Source: Paraburkholderia sejongensis
GTDB lineage: Bacteria; Pseudomonadota; Gammaproteobacteria; Burkholderiales; Burkholderiaceae
DNA length: 64,000 nt
Assembly (NCBI RefSeq): GCF_020880815.1
Contig: NZ_JAJITD010000006.1
Coordinates: 186,001 to 250,000, forward strand
Reading direction: 5' to 3'
Shown here: piece by piece, positions 34,838 through 44,350 of the stretch
How the letters are laid out: each line of letters opens with the position of its first letter
Position numbering within the stretch: the stretch's first letter is position 1
The notes under the pieces: model-generated
Database searches by the model: none
Told to the model about the DNA's origin: nothing
The model's input: only the letters and a program-made list of their open reading frames with translations
Position numbers and translations under genes: made by a program

Positions 34838-36103
34838 TTAGGCAAGCGCCGTTGAGGCGTCAGTCAAGGTGGCAAGGTCGATGGTCCGGCCTTGGTTCAT
34901 CCACTTGCGCGAGAGCTTCAGCTCGCGCGGAGTGTTGATCGCGATCACGCCGCGAATTGCGTTGTCTTCCAGATGAAACAGGGTTGCGCGTTTGCCGGGC
35001 AGATCGCCGCGTACCGCGAGTTCGGCATTGGCGGGAATGTCGCCGAGAATCTGCAGGTTCACGTCGTACTGATCGGACCAGAACCACGGAATGTCCGCGT
35101 ACGGCTCGAACCTGCCGAGCAGCGCTTTCGCGGTCGAGATCGCCTGGTTCTGCGCGTTCGCCCACGATTCGAGCCGCACCCGGCGCTTGAGCCACGCGCT
35201 CGGATGATTGGCCACGTCGCCGCACGCGAAGATGCGCGGGTCGTCGGTCGCGCCGAAGTGATCGACCACGATGCCGTCGTCGACCTTCACGCCGGCCGCC
35301 TGCGCGAGCGCCGTGTGCGGCGCGAGACCGATGCCGGCCACCGCGAAATCGGCGTCGAGCGTCGAGCCGTCGGCGAACGTTGCGCGAATCCGCTGCGCGT
35401 CGTTCGGGTGATCGTCGAGCTTGACCAGCGCCGCGTTCAGACGCACGTCCACGCCGTTCGCGCGATGCAGTTCGAGCAGGAAGTTCGATACCAGCGGCGG
35501 CAGCGAGCGCGCGCACAGACGCCGCGCGCCTTCCACCACAGTCGCCGCGACGCCGAGCTTGCGCGCGGTCGCCGCGACTTCGAGACCGATCCAGCCGCCG
35601 CCGATCACCAGCACGCGCTGGCTCGCGCGCAGCCGTTCGCCGAGCGCGACCGCTTCGTCGAGCGTGCGCAGATAGGCGACGTGCGAAGTCTTCACCAATG
35701 CGTCGGGCAGACGGCGCGCGGCGCCGCCGGTCGCGATCACGAGGCGGTCGTACTGCACTTCACGGCCCGACTGCGTACGCACGATCCGTTGCTCGCGATC
35801 GATCGAGGTCGCGCAGTCCGGCTGCCATGCGTCGACGTTCAGCGCGTCGAAATCGTCGGGCTTCACGAGGCGCACCGTGTCGATGTCCGCGTCGCCCGCC
35901 AGCACCGCCTTCGACAGCGGCGGCCGCTCGTACGGCAGATGCACTTCGTCGGCGATCATCACCAGACGGCCGTCGAAGCCTTCCTTGCGCAGCGTCTTCA
36001 CGATCCAGCCGGCCGCCTGGCCGCCGCCGATCACGACGATCGTGCGCGGCGCGTCGAGCCCGGCATGCGCGGCCTGCGCCTTTTCGGTGGCAGCGTCAGT
36101 CAT
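34838..36103 (-). CDS. FAD-dependent ferredoxin reductase of Rieske oxygenase system
   Basis: 421 residues. VVIGGGQAAGWIVKTLR near residue 22 binds FAD, VLVIGGGWIGLEVAATARK is the NAD(P)H Rossmann motif, and FACGDVANHPS with RLESWANAQNQ near the end is typical of BphA4/putidaredoxin-reductase-like enzymes. It passes electrons from NAD(P)H to the Rieske ferredoxin encoded at the other end of the operon (46566-46880). Its start overlaps the end of the extradiol dioxygenase gene by eight bases, so the two are coupled. Confidence 0.88.
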   Translation of the reverse strand: MTDAATEKAQAAHAGLDAPRTIVVIGGGQAAGWIVKTLRKEGFDGRLVMIADEVHLPYERPPLSKAVLAGDADIDTVRLVKPDDFDALNVDAWQPDCATSIDREQRIVRTQSGREVQYDRLVIATGGAARRLPDALVKTSHVAYLRTLDEAVALGERLRASQRVLVIGGGWIGLEVAATARKLGVAATVVEGARRLCARSLPPLVSNFLLELHRANGVDVRLNAALVKLDDHPNDAQRIRATFADGSTLDADFAVAGIGLAPHTALAQAAGVKVDDGIVVDHFGATDDPRIFACGDVANHPSAWLKRRVRLESWANAQNQAISTAKALLGRFEPYADIPWFWSDQYDVNLQILGDIPANAELAVRGDLPGKRATLFHLEDNAIRGVIAINTPRELKLSRKWMNQGRTIDLATLTDASTALA

Positions 36104-37061
36104 TTTTCCGCTCCGTCATGAACTTGCCCTCCGGCGCCTTCGCGTCTTTCTGGCGCCGGGTGTTGCCGTCGATACCGCCGTCGATCGCCCATTCGGCGAA
36201 CACGGTCGGGCCCGGTTCGAAGTCGCGCGGCTGCCATTCCGGCGTCAGCTGGTCTTCGTCCGCGTAGTACTCGATCAGCGAGCCGGCCGGATTCTTGAAG
36301 TACCAGAAGTACGCCGACGACACCGGGTGACGGCCCGGGCCGAGCTGGGTTTCCCAGCCGCAGCGGTTGATGTGCATCCCGCCGCCGAACACTTCGTGGA
36401 TATCGCGCACGGTGAACGCGACGTGGTTCAGCCCGCGCTTGCCGTTCGGCAGCGCCAGCAGGAACAGGTCGTGGTGGCCGCCGTGCGGCGCGCAGCGCAT
36501 GAACGCGCCGCGGCCCGGATAACGGTCCGAGGTCTCGAAGCCGAGCAGCTCGTGATAGAACTTTTCCTGTTCCGCGAGGTTGTTCGTGAAGAACACCACG
36601 TGGCCCACTTCGATCGGCTCCGCGCGTTCGTAGATCGGCGACGGCTGATCGACGCGCAGCGTCTTGCCCCACACGTTCGACGGCGAACCCTGCACGTCGA
36701 GCGCCCATTTGCGGGTGACTTCGACACGAATCGCCATCCCGTTCGGATCGATGCAGCCGACCGCGTCATCGGTTTCGAAGTGGCCCGGCTGACCGGCGAA
36801 GCGGCCGCGCAGTGCGTCGAGTTCCGCCTTGGTCGCAACGCCCCACGTCACTTCGCGCAGCGTCGGGCCTTCTTCGAACGCAGGCGGCAGCGACGCGTCG
36901 TTCGCATCGACCACCAGTACCGTGCAGCCGTTTTGCGTGATGAAGCGCGCGTGCGTGTCGTCGTGCGCGGTCTCTTTCAGGCCCCAGTCCGCGAAAAAAC
37001 GCCGACAGGTAGCGAGATCCGTCACGCCGTAGGTAATCTGTTCAATGCCGAGAATCGTCAT
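36096..37061 (-). CDS. VOC-family extradiol ring-cleavage dioxygenase
   Basis: 321 residues in two vicinal-oxygen-chelate modules (about 1-130 and 145-290). The second holds the iron triad: His in EVGHVVFFTN, His in GLNHVAFTV and Glu in SLIEYYAD. The first module has lost these residues, as in type I extradiol enzymes. It would open a catechol-like ring beside a hydroxyl using Fe(II) and oxygen. The start is the ATG giving MTILGIEQITYGV; upstream codons belong to another frame. It sits between the aldehyde dehydrogenase (23 bases) and the reductase (overlap). Confidence 0.85.
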   Translation of the reverse strand: MTILGIEQITYGVTDLATCRRFFADWGLKETAHDDTHARFITQNGCTVLVVDANDASLPPAFEEGPTLREVTWGVATKAELDALRGRFAGQPGHFETDDAVGCIDPNGMAIRVEVTRKWALDVQGSPSNVWGKTLRVDQPSPIYERAEPIEVGHVVFFTNNLAEQEKFYHELLGFETSDRYPGRGAFMRCAPHGGHHDLFLLALPNGKRGLNHVAFTVRDIHEVFGGGMHINRCGWETQLGPGRHPVSSAYFWYFKNPAGSLIEYYADEDQLTPEWQPRDFEPGPTVFAEWAIDGGIDGNTRRQKDAKAPEGKFMTERKND

Positions 37062-37084
37062 AACGTGCCTCTTCGTTGCCCGCG

Positions 37085-38575
37085 TTAGTTCGCCCACGCC
37101 AGCGGCGCGTCGTTCAAGCCCCAGTAGAGGCTCTTCTGTTGCATGTATTCGCGAATGCCGAGACGGCCCTTTTCGCGTCCCATCCCGCTCTCTTTCCAGC
37201 CGCTGAACGGCGTCGAAATAGAGAACAGCTTGTAGGTGTTGATCCAGATCGTGCCGGCTTCGAGGCCGCGCGCGATCCGGTATGCGCGTTTGTAGTCGCG
37301 CGTCCAGATGCCGGCGGCGAGGCCGAACACGCTGTGGTTCGCTTCCTTCAGCAGTGCTGCTTCGTCGTCGAACGGCATCGCGACCAGCACCGGGCCGAAG
37401 ATTTCTTCCTGGCAGATCTTCGCGTCGTTCGACAGGCCTTCGAGAATCGTCGGCTGGAAGTAGGTGCCGGCTTCGCGGCCGTCGCCGACCGGGCGCTCGC
37501 CGCCGCACAGCAGACGGCCGCCCTCTTCCAGACCGAGCGCGACATAGCGTTCGATCGTTTCGCGATGCGCTTGCGTGATCAGCGGACCCATCTGCGTGTT
37601 CTCGCGCGACGGATCGCCGACGCGCAGCTTCTTCGCGCCCGCCACGAGGCGCCGCATGAATTCGTCGTAGATCGAGCGCTGCACGAACAGCCGCGAGCCG
37701 GCGATGCACGCCTCGCCCGACGAGCTGAAAATGCCGTACAGCACGCCATTGACTGCGTGATCGAGATCGGCGTCGTCGAACACGATGGTCGGCGACTTGC
37801 CGCCCAGTTCGAGCGAGACCGGCATCAGCTTGTCCGCCGCGATACGCGCAATCCCGCGGCCCACTTCGGTGCCGCCGGTGAACGACACTTTCTTCACGAG
37901 CGGATGGCGCACCAGCACGTCGCCGATCACCGAACCCTTGCCCGGCAGCACGCTGACCACGCCCTTCGGCACGCCGGCTTCCTCGCAGATGCGAGCGAGC
38001 GCGAGCGACACCAGCGGCGTCACTTCAGCGGGCTTCAGCACGACTGCGTTGCCGCCGGCGAGCGCCGGCGCGAGCTTCTGCGCGTCGGACGCGATCGGCG
38101 AATTCCACGGCGTGATCGCCGCGATCACGCCGATCGGCTCGTACACGCTCATGGTCAGATAGTCGCCGCGCGACGGCGTGACTTCTTCGTCGAGCGTTTC
38201 GAGGCAGGCCGCGAAATAGCGGAACGTGTTGGCCGCGCTCGCGACCAGCACGCGCGTTTCGCCGATCGGCTTGCCGTTGTCGCGGCGTTGCAGATTCGCC
38301 AGCGCTTCGTGGCGCGCCATGATCAGGTCGGCGATCCGGTACAGGATCAGCGCGCGCTGATGCGGCTTCAGACCCGACCAGTTGGGCTTGCGCCAGGCGG
38401 CGTCGGCGGCTTCGATCGCTTCGCGCGCGTCGTCCGCGTTGGCCGTCGAGATTTCCATGTTGACCGACTGATCCGCCGGATACAGGCTTTTATACGGGTT
38501 GCCACGCCCTTGCCGCCATTCGCCGCCGATAAAAATATCGCCGTTGGGCACGAGGCTGGTATCGAAGTGAGTCAT
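37085..38575 (-). CDS. NAD(P)-dependent aldehyde dehydrogenase, semialdehyde type
   Basis: 496 residues, usual length. Cofactor region ITPWNSPIASDAQKLAPALAGG cut to TPWNSP, KPAEVTPLVSL, FTGGTEVGRGI; catalytic Glu in LELGGKSP and catalytic Cys in SSGEACIAGSR (the more common residue pattern is GQxC). In extradiol pathways such enzymes oxidise the ring-cleavage semialdehyde, and the operon context supports that role here. It follows the aspartate dehydrogenase gene by 55 bases. Confidence 0.88.
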   Translation of the reverse strand: MTHFDTSLVPNGDIFIGGEWRQGRGNPYKSLYPADQSVNMEISTANADDAREAIEAADAAWRKPNWSGLKPHQRALILYRIADLIMARHEALANLQRRDNGKPIGETRVLVASAANTFRYFAACLETLDEEVTPSRGDYLTMSVYEPIGVIAAITPWNSPIASDAQKLAPALAGGNAVVLKPAEVTPLVSLALARICEEAGVPKGVVSVLPGKGSVIGDVLVRHPLVKKVSFTGGTEVGRGIARIAADKLMPVSLELGGKSPTIVFDDADLDHAVNGVLYGIFSSSGEACIAGSRLFVQRSIYDEFMRRLVAGAKKLRVGDPSRENTQMGPLITQAHRETIERYVALGLEEGGRLLCGGERPVGDGREAGTYFQPTILEGLSNDAKICQEEIFGPVLVAMPFDDEAALLKEANHSVFGLAAGIWTRDYKRAYRIARGLEAGTIWINTYKLFSISTPFSGWKESGMGREKGRLGIREYMQQKSLYWGLNDAPLAWAN

Positions 38576-38630
38576 GTCGGTCGTTCCGGTTGCTGTCAGG
38601 CCAGGGTCTTGAGGCGGGTCTAGCGAGTCG

Positions 38631-39461
38631 TTAAATCACGCAGCGCGCCGCGCGATTGCGCAGTGCACGGATCGCGCTGAACGCGGTCAGCGCGGAGGTC
38701 TTCGGGTTATCCGGCAGCGGCTTGCCGCTCATTTCCAGCGACATCTCGCCGAACGCGCCGCGCGCGACGATCCGATGCACGTTGCGACTCACGTGCGGAT
38801 CGGCGATCAGCCGCACCGTCGTGTTGTCGAGCCCGAGTCCGGCTAGCGCAATCGTCGCTGCGACGTTCGCGTTCTTCGGATAGAGCCGCGCCGCGTCGCG
38901 CGCGCTGCCTTCGAAAATCACTTTCTCTTCGGTCAGCGCGGCCAGTTCGCAGACCTGTTCGGCCGGCGTGCCGAGCCAGCCGGTCGGCGGCTTGCGGCCG
39001 GTGTACAGCACTTCGTCGAGACCGCCGAAGCGCGCGGCCGAGATCGCATCGACGCCGCCGATCGCGCCCGACAGCAGCGTCAGCGTCGCGTCGCCTGCGT
39101 CGGCGGCCGCGGCCAGCGCGTCGAGCAGCGCGACGTCCGACAGCGCGCCGATCGACGCGACCGCGCAATCGACGCCGTCCTTCAGCAGCGGCACCACGTG
39201 ATCGACCAGCGCGCCGTGGCCCGCGCACTCGAGCACGAACTCGGGCTTGCGGCTGAGCGCCGGCACCGACGACACCACATCGACCGATGCGCCGACCGCT
39301 TCACGCACCGACGCGATCTGATGCTCGGGCACGATCACGTGCGACACGCGCACCGCCGGATCGGCGACGACCGAGCGATACACGGTCTGGCCGATCGCGC
39401 CGAAGCCGATCATCGCGATGTCGATGGGTGCGCGCTGCCCCGCGTAGCTGGCTTCATGCAT
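38631..39461 (-). CDS. Aspartate dehydrogenase family protein
   Basis: 276 residues. N-terminal Rossmann motif [30 protein letters not shown] and SIGALSD, then [17 protein letters not shown] and [19 protein letters not shown], all typical of NadX/aspartate dehydrogenase. Such enzymes oxidise aspartate to iminoaspartate or run in reverse, releasing or fixing ammonia. Within a ring-cleavage operon this suggests an amino or imino intermediate. The start overlaps the ThDP gene stop by eight bases. That the true substrate is aspartate is not proven. Confidence 0.82.
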   Translation of the reverse strand: MHEASYAGQRAPIDIAMIGFGAIGQTVYRSVVADPAVRVSHVIVPEHQIASVREAVGASVDVVSSVPALSRKPEFVLECAGHGALVDHVVPLLKDGVDCAVASIGALSDVALLDALAAAADAGDATLTLLSGAIGGVDAISAARFGGLDEVLYTGRKPPTGWLGTPAEQVCELAALTEEKVIFEGSARDAARLYPKNANVAATIALAGLGLDNTTVRLIADPHVSRNVHRIVARGAFGEMSLEMSGKPLPDNPKTSALTAFSAIRALRNRAARCVI

Positions 39462-41112
39462 GTTCCGGCTCCTCTTTCTTGACCGGCGGGCCCGCGAACG
39501 CGGTGGTGAACGAGCCGACCGACAGCATGTCCACTTCGACCAGCACCGGGCCCGTCTGCGCCATTCCTTCGCGGATGATCGACGCGGCGTCGTCGAGCGA
39601 CTTGATCCGGTAGTGCGGCAGCTTCAGGCTTTCGCAGAACTGGGCAAAATCGGGCTGATGCAGCTGCACGTAGCAGCGGCGGCCGCCGTAGTGCGCGTCC
39701 TGGATGTTGCGGATCACGCCGTAGCATTGGTCGTTCATCAGCACGATCATCACGTTGGCGTTTTCCTGCACCGCCGTTGCGAGTTCGCCGACGTTGACCA
39801 TCAGGCCGCCGTCGCCGCACAGCGCGACGGTCTTCGCCGCGTTGCCAGCAAGCGCCGCGCCGATGCCCATCTGCATCCCCTGGCCAATGCCGCCGCCGAG
39901 TGCGTGCACGCCCGCGCGCGGCGAGAAGATCTTCAGCAGGCGATTGCCCCACGTGCTGTTCGAGATCGTCACGTCACGCACCCAGTTGTAGTCGCGGCCC
40001 ACTGCTTCCTGTAGTGCATCGACGAGACGCTTGTACGGGCCGAGACCCTTGCTGACGTCGGCGACCGCGCTCTCGCGGGCGGCGGCGAGATCCTGCGCGA
40101 ATTTTGGATCGACGTTGAGGCGGCCTTCGAGCAGCGTCGCGAGTTCGTCGAGCACCGACGCGGCGTCGCCGTGGATGAACATCTCGTTGCGATAGCCGCG
40201 GTTGTCGGCCAGCGCATCGGCGTCGATCCGGTACAGCGGCTGCGGCAGCGCGAGCTTGTACTTCAGCGTTTCGTTGCCGCGCAGACGCGAGCCGACCACC
40301 ACCAGCGCGTCGCAAGTCTTGTAGAAGCTTTCGACCGACGCGTGCACGTTGAACGCGCCGAGCGTGGCCGGATGATCTTCGGGCAGCACGCCGCGGCCCT
40401 GCACGCTGGTCACCACGCCGAAGCCGAGCGCAACCAGACGTTCGACCGCCGCGCGCGCATGACGGGTGCCGCCGCCGAGCCACAGCAGCGGACGCTTCTT
40501 CTGCGCCAGTTGCTCGGCCAGATGCTTCACGCGCTCGTTGCAATGCGTGAGCGTGGTCACGTGCGGCGCGCCAAGATCGTTCGGCCATTCGATTTCGGCG
40601 GCCTGGATGTCGATCGGAATCTCGACGCTGACCGGGCCGCTCGGCGCCGTTTGCGCGACGCGTACCGCTTCGCGGATCGTCGGCAGCGCGGTTTCGACCG
40701 AGCGCACGCGAAACGCGGCCTTCGAGATCGACTGCAGCATCGACAGCTGATCCGGCGCTTCGTGGATGTACGCGAGGTCTTGATCCAGATATTCGGTTTC
40801 GATCTGGCCGGTCACGTGCAGCAGCGCGGTGCCCGCGGTCAGTGCTTCGACCATCGCGCCCGCCGCGTTGCCCGCCGCGGTGCCGGTGCTCGTGAACGCG
40901 ACGCCCAGGCCGCCGGACACGCGTGCGAGGCCGTCGGCCATGTTCACCGCGCCGGCTTCGCCGCGCGCGCCGACATAACGGATCTTGCCGCGCGAGTTGA
41001 TCGCGTCGAGGATCGGCATGTTGTGGATCGAGATCACGCCGAATGCGGTTTGAACGCCGCATTGCTCGAGAAAGGCGGCGATCAGCTCGCCAACGGTGGT
41101 TTTGTTAGACAT
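39454..41112 (-). CDS. Thiamine-diphosphate-dependent enzyme (decarboxylase/acetolactate synthase family)
   Basis: 552 residues from the ATG preceded by GGAGG. Three-domain ThDP fold: N-terminal Pyr domain with [15 protein letters not shown], the catalytic Glu in [13 protein letters not shown] region, central domain near WLGGGTRHA, and the PP domain with [15 protein letters not shown] and the later ND that bind ThDP-Mg. Could decarboxylate a 2-keto acid or join aldehydes. Benzoylformate decarboxylase-like and acetolactate synthase-like members cannot be told apart by eye. The gene overlaps both neighbours by eight bases. Confidence 0.82.
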   Translation of the reverse strand: MSNKTTVGELIAAFLEQCGVQTAFGVISIHNMPILDAINSRGKIRYVGARGEAGAVNMADGLARVSGGLGVAFTSTGTAAGNAAGAMVEALTAGTALLHVTGQIETEYLDQDLAYIHEAPDQLSMLQSISKAAFRVRSVETALPTIREAVRVAQTAPSGPVSVEIPIDIQAAEIEWPNDLGAPHVTTLTHCNERVKHLAEQLAQKKRPLLWLGGGTRHARAAVERLVALGFGVVTSVQGRGVLPEDHPATLGAFNVHASVESFYKTCDALVVVGSRLRGNETLKYKLALPQPLYRIDADALADNRGYRNEMFIHGDAASVLDELATLLEGRLNVDPKFAQDLAAARESAVADVSKGLGPYKRLVDALQEAVGRDYNWVRDVTISNSTWGNRLLKIFSPRAGVHALGGGIGQGMQMGIGAALAGNAAKTVALCGDGGLMVNVGELATAVQENANVMIVLMNDQCYGVIRNIQDAHYGGRRCYVQLHQPDFAQFCESLKLPHYRIKSLDDAASIIREGMAQTGPVLVEVDMLSVGSFTTAFAGPPVKKEEPEHA

Positions 41113-41914
41113 GTCGTGCAACGCCTCCAGAAACATCGATGTGACTGCCAGTCGTGTACGACGACAGCGGGGTAGCCAGATAAAAGAGCGCCTGTGCGGC
41201 TTCTTCGGGACGGCCGAAGCGGCCGAGCGGAATGTTTTTCTTGCGCGCCAGTTCGCCGGTCCAGTCTTCCCAGCTTTGGCCGGGCGCCGCCTGGGTCGCG
41301 TAGCGGCGGCGCCACTGCCCCGACTCGACGATGCCGATCAGGATCGAGTTCACGCGAATGAGCTGCGGCGCGAATTCGACCGCGAGCGATTTGGTCAGGC
41401 TCAGCAGCCCCGCGCGCGCCGACGAGGTCGCCACCATATGCGGCTCCGGTTGCAGCGCGAGCAGCGAGTTCACGTTGACGATCGCCGCGTTGCGGCCGGC
41501 GTTCGCGGTATCGCGCAGCATCGGCAGAAACGCGCGGGTCGGACGGATCACGCCGAAGTACTTCAGTTCGAGTTCTTCGCGCCATGCTTCGTCGCTGGTG
41601 TCCGCGAAGGTCGACACGCGGCCCTGGCCGGCGTTGTTGATCAGCATGTCGGTGCGGCCGAAGCGCTCCTGCACCGCTTGCGCGAACGCGTCCACGTCGT
41701 TCGCGTCGAGCACGTCGCAACGCTGCGCGAGCAATTGCGCGCCCGGCACCTTGCCGGTCAGCGCGGCTTGCGCGTCTTCGAGACGGGCGGTGTCGCGGCC
41801 GCAGATCGCGACCGACGCGCCCGCGCGCAGAAACTGTTCGGCGGTTGCGAGGCCGATGCCGGACGAACCGCCCGTCACCACCGCGACCTGTCCGGTCAAA
41901 TCGATTTGGATCAT
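41105..41914 (-). CDS. Non-canonical SDR lacking the YxxxK catalytic pair
   Basis: 269 residues with a clear SDR fold: TGGSSGIG at 14-21, NNAG at 93-96, and the Ser of VNVNSLL (S150). At the usual Tyr-x-x-x-Lys position it has T163-S-S-A-R167 in VATSSARAGLLSL, so both catalytic residues are replaced. It keeps a long insert after VNSILIGIVESGQWRRRY. It may bind NAD(P)H and substrate without classic hydride chemistry or use another acid. The gene overlaps its neighbours by one and eight bases, within the operon. Confidence 0.8.
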   Translation of the reverse strand: MIQIDLTGQVAVVTGGSSGIGLATAEQFLRAGASVAICGRDTARLEDAQAALTGKVPGAQLLAQRCDVLDANDVDAFAQAVQERFGRTDMLINNAGQGRVSTFADTSDEAWREELELKYFGVIRPTRAFLPMLRDTANAGRNAAIVNVNSLLALQPEPHMVATSSARAGLLSLTKSLAVEFAPQLIRVNSILIGIVESGQWRRRYATQAAPGQSWEDWTGELARKKNIPLGRFGRPEEAAQALFYLATPLSSYTTGSHIDVSGGVARHV

Positions 41915-42807
41915 CAGAGCCCCAATGCCTTCATGTACGTGTTGCCACCGTTCGGCCCAGACTTCGGCCGGTAATTGAGTCGCTGCGACAGCTCGTCGGC
42001 CGCGCGGCGCACCTTGTCGACGAGACCGTGATCGAGCAGCTCCGCGTCGATCTCGCGGCGCGGAATCGTCGTCGTGATCACCGCGACGATGCGGTTCGTG
42101 TCGTTGCGCACCGGCGCGCTGACCACCGAAATACCGCGCTCGAACGACGACTCGCTGATCGCGAAACCGCGCCGCGCGTCGTCGCGAATCCGTTCGTACA
42201 GCTCATGGATCGTGGCCGGCGTCTGCGAAGTGAAGCGTTCGAGTTCCGGTTCCGGGTACAGCTTCTTTAGTTCTTCGAAGCTCAGGTCGCCCATCAGCAC
42301 CTGGCCGTGGGTCGTCGCATGCGCGGGCAGGCGCGTGCCGACGTTGACCTTCACCGAGCTGAAAATCGGCGCATGGCTTTGCGCCTTCGCGACGAATACG
42401 ACGTCGCGGCCGTCGCGAATCACGATGTGGCTCGTGAGGCCGGTGTCGTTGCGCAGCGCTTCGATGATCGGCAGACCGAGATCGGTCAATTCCAGCGAGC
42501 TCAGATATTCGAAGCCCAGACGCAGCACCGCGATGCCGAGCCGATAGTTGCGGTCCTTGTCCGCGCGTTCGAGAAAGCCGAGCGATTCGAGCGTCTGCAG
42601 CAAACGGAACACCGTGGTGCGCGGAATGTTCAGACGACGCGACAGCTCGGGCGCGCCGAGCACCGGCTCGCGCGGCGAAAACTGCATCAAAATCTTCAGT
42701 CCGCGTTCGAGACCGGGCACGCGGTAACCGCCGTCGGCGCCGTCGGCGCCGGCTTCGTTGCGCTCGGCGTCGCCGGCGCGTTCGTCGTCAAGGGTGTCGG
42801 GTGTCAT
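41914..42807 (-). CDS. IclR-type regulator inside the catabolic operon
   Basis: 297 residues from the ATG preceded by GGAG. Winged HTH (about 34-95): VPGLERGLKILMQFS, LSRRLNIPRTTVFRLLQTLE; effector domain from about 110 with SHIVIRDGRDVVFVAKAQS and SFERGISVVSAPVR. Acts as a regulator whose ligand is likely a pathway compound. It is strikingly similar to the regulator at 48534-49550 on the far side of the porin gene. It is co-transcribed with the operon it presumably controls, giving autoregulation. Confidence 0.88.
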   Translation of the reverse strand: MTPDTLDDERAGDAERNEAGADGADGGYRVPGLERGLKILMQFSPREPVLGAPELSRRLNIPRTTVFRLLQTLESLGFLERADKDRNYRLGIAVLRLGFEYLSSLELTDLGLPIIEALRNDTGLTSHIVIRDGRDVVFVAKAQSHAPIFSSVKVNVGTRLPAHATTHGQVLMGDLSFEELKKLYPEPELERFTSQTPATIHELYERIRDDARRGFAISESSFERGISVVSAPVRNDTNRIVAVITTTIPRREIDAELLDHGLVDKVRRAADELSQRLNYRPKSGPNGGNTYMKALGL

Positions 42808-42840
42808 GGGTTGGCTCCGCATTGGCTCGGCATGGCCTTG

Positions 42841-43743
42841 TTACGCGCCGCTCGCGCGGCAGAACGTGTCGATGATCGCGGTGTAGGCGGCGGGCGCTTC
42901 GATATAGCCGGCGTGTCCCGCGCCCGGCACGATCTGCAAGCGGGTACGCGCCGCCTGGGCGATGCGCTCGCAGGCTTGCGGCGTGGTGATCCTGTCTTCG
43001 GCGCCGACCGCGACGCAGATGCGGCCTTCGTAGCGCGCGAGGTCGCTCGCGAGGTCCGCGTTGGCGAGCAGATGGGTGGCCTGCGCATAGCCGTGCGGGA
43101 TCACCCGCGACATGTTCCAGCGCACCCATGCGCGTGCTTCGTCGCTCGCGTTGGCCGACAGCATGTTGCCGCTGCGCTTATCCGCGAGGCCCTGGGGGCC
43201 GAGTTCGCTGAGCATCGCCAGGCGCTGGTCGCGCTTCGCGTCGCGCACGTCGGCGGCCGCCGCGCCGTAGCCGCCCGCCGGCGACAGGAGCAGCAGTCCG
43301 GCCAGATAGTCCGGCTGCGCGGCCGCGAACGCGCCGGCGACGATCGCCCCCAGCGAATGCCCGACCAGCACGCAGCGTTCGATGCGTTGTACGTCGAGCC
43401 ATTCCTTCAGTACTTCTGCGTAATCCTGCGTGGCCGGCGACGCGGCCGCGACCGGCGTGGATGCGCCATACCCCGGCGCATCCCAGGCCAGCACGCGGCG
43501 CGAGTCGCCGAGCGCGTCGAACTGCTGGACCCACGAAGCCGCGCCCGAACCGATCCCGTGCAACAACACCAGCGGCAGCGCGAGATTTTCGGCACGAGTC
43601 TCGGCACGACCGGCGGCGCGATCGGCTTCGCGATAGCTGAGCACGCGTTGCGCCGCGAGGCTGCTTTGCTGCGCCGGATAGCGGGCCAGACGCGCTTCGA
43701 GCGAGACGGGCTGCTTGTCGTGGGCGGACGGGACGGCGGACAT
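42841..43743 (-). CDS. Alpha/beta hydrolase, ring-fission product hydrolase-like
   Basis: 300 residues from the ATG at 43743 (upstream frame is not coding-like). LVLLHGIGSGAASWV is the oxyanion region; nucleophile S130 is in LVGHSLGAIVAG; Asp is in GAEDRITTP and His in PGAGHAGYIEAP. The size and motifs fit MhpC/BphD-like hydrolases that cut the C-C bond of ring-cleavage products, or lactonases of the CatD type. Context with an extradiol dioxygenase supports the first. Confidence 0.82.
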   Translation of the reverse strand: MSAVPSAHDKQPVSLEARLARYPAQQSSLAAQRVLSYREADRAAGRAETRAENLALPLVLLHGIGSGAASWVQQFDALGDSRRVLAWDAPGYGASTPVAAASPATQDYAEVLKEWLDVQRIERCVLVGHSLGAIVAGAFAAAQPDYLAGLLLLSPAGGYGAAAADVRDAKRDQRLAMLSELGPQGLADKRSGNMLSANASDEARAWVRWNMSRVIPHGYAQATHLLANADLASDLARYEGRICVAVGAEDRITTPQACERIAQAARTRLQIVPGAGHAGYIEAPAAYTAIIDTFCRASGA

Positions 43744-43796
43744 GATTGCCTTCGTGGATGAGGTGACGTGAAACCGCTGGATGTCGCGCGCAGTGC

Positions 43797-44324
43797 TTAG
43801 CGCTTGATCTTCGCGAGCGGCGAATCCGGCGGATAGGTCGGCGTGATCGGCTTGGCCGAACCGAGCATCACGCACATCAGCGCGTCTTCGTCGCCGATGT
43901 TGATTTCCGTGCGATACACGCCGGGCGGCACCGAGATCAGGTCGCGCTCGCCGAGTACCGCTTCCCACGTTTCGCCGTCACGCTCGCAGATCACTTTCAT
44001 CTTGCCGCGCAGCACGAAGAAAATTTCTTCGACGTCCGTATGAATATGGCTCGGGCCGATGTTGCCGGCCGGAATCACCATCGTCGAGAACGTGAAGTTG
44101 CCCGCGGGCACCGTGTTCATGTCCTTCGCGACGCCGGTGCCGCCGGTGCCGACGTAGCGCATCTGCGCACGGCGATACTTCGGGTCGTAGTCGGCCTGGA
44201 ACTTCAGCGCGTCCCAGTCGTAGCGGCGCGTTTCGAAGCGCGCGACACGGCTGTCGAGCCACTGCTGGAAATTCGCGTCCGCGGGTTGGTCCCAGGATTT
44301 ACGTTCGTTGTCGGCGTCCGCCAT
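43797..44324 (-). CDS. Cupin-domain protein
   Basis: 175 residues. The central cupin has motif 1 GPSHIHTDVEEIFFVLRGKMKV (two His and Glu metal ligands, cut here as SHIHTDVEEIFFVLRG) and a shorter second motif around SVPPGVYRTEINIGDEDAL. The second motif lacks a clear His. Could be a metal-dependent isomerase or dioxygenase, or a sensor. AAAGGAG precedes the start. Located 53 bases upstream of the hydrolase gene in the operon. Role in the pathway unknown. Confidence 0.75.
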   Translation of the reverse strand: MADADNERKSWDQPADANFQQWLDSRVARFETRRYDWDALKFQADYDPKYRRAQMRYVGTGGTGVAKDMNTVPAGNFTFSTMVIPAGNIGPSHIHTDVEEIFFVLRGKMKVICERDGETWEAVLGERDLISVPPGVYRTEINIGDEDALMCVMLGSAKPITPTYPPDSPLAKIKR

Positions 44325-44350
44325 CTGTTTCTCCTTTCGATTCGACTAGA

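Noticed and set aside
36096..37709. A 537-residue fusion of the VOC protein with an upstream extension
   Set aside because: The extension is an off-frame shadow of the aldehyde dehydrogenase; VOC sequence begins at the ATG at 37061.
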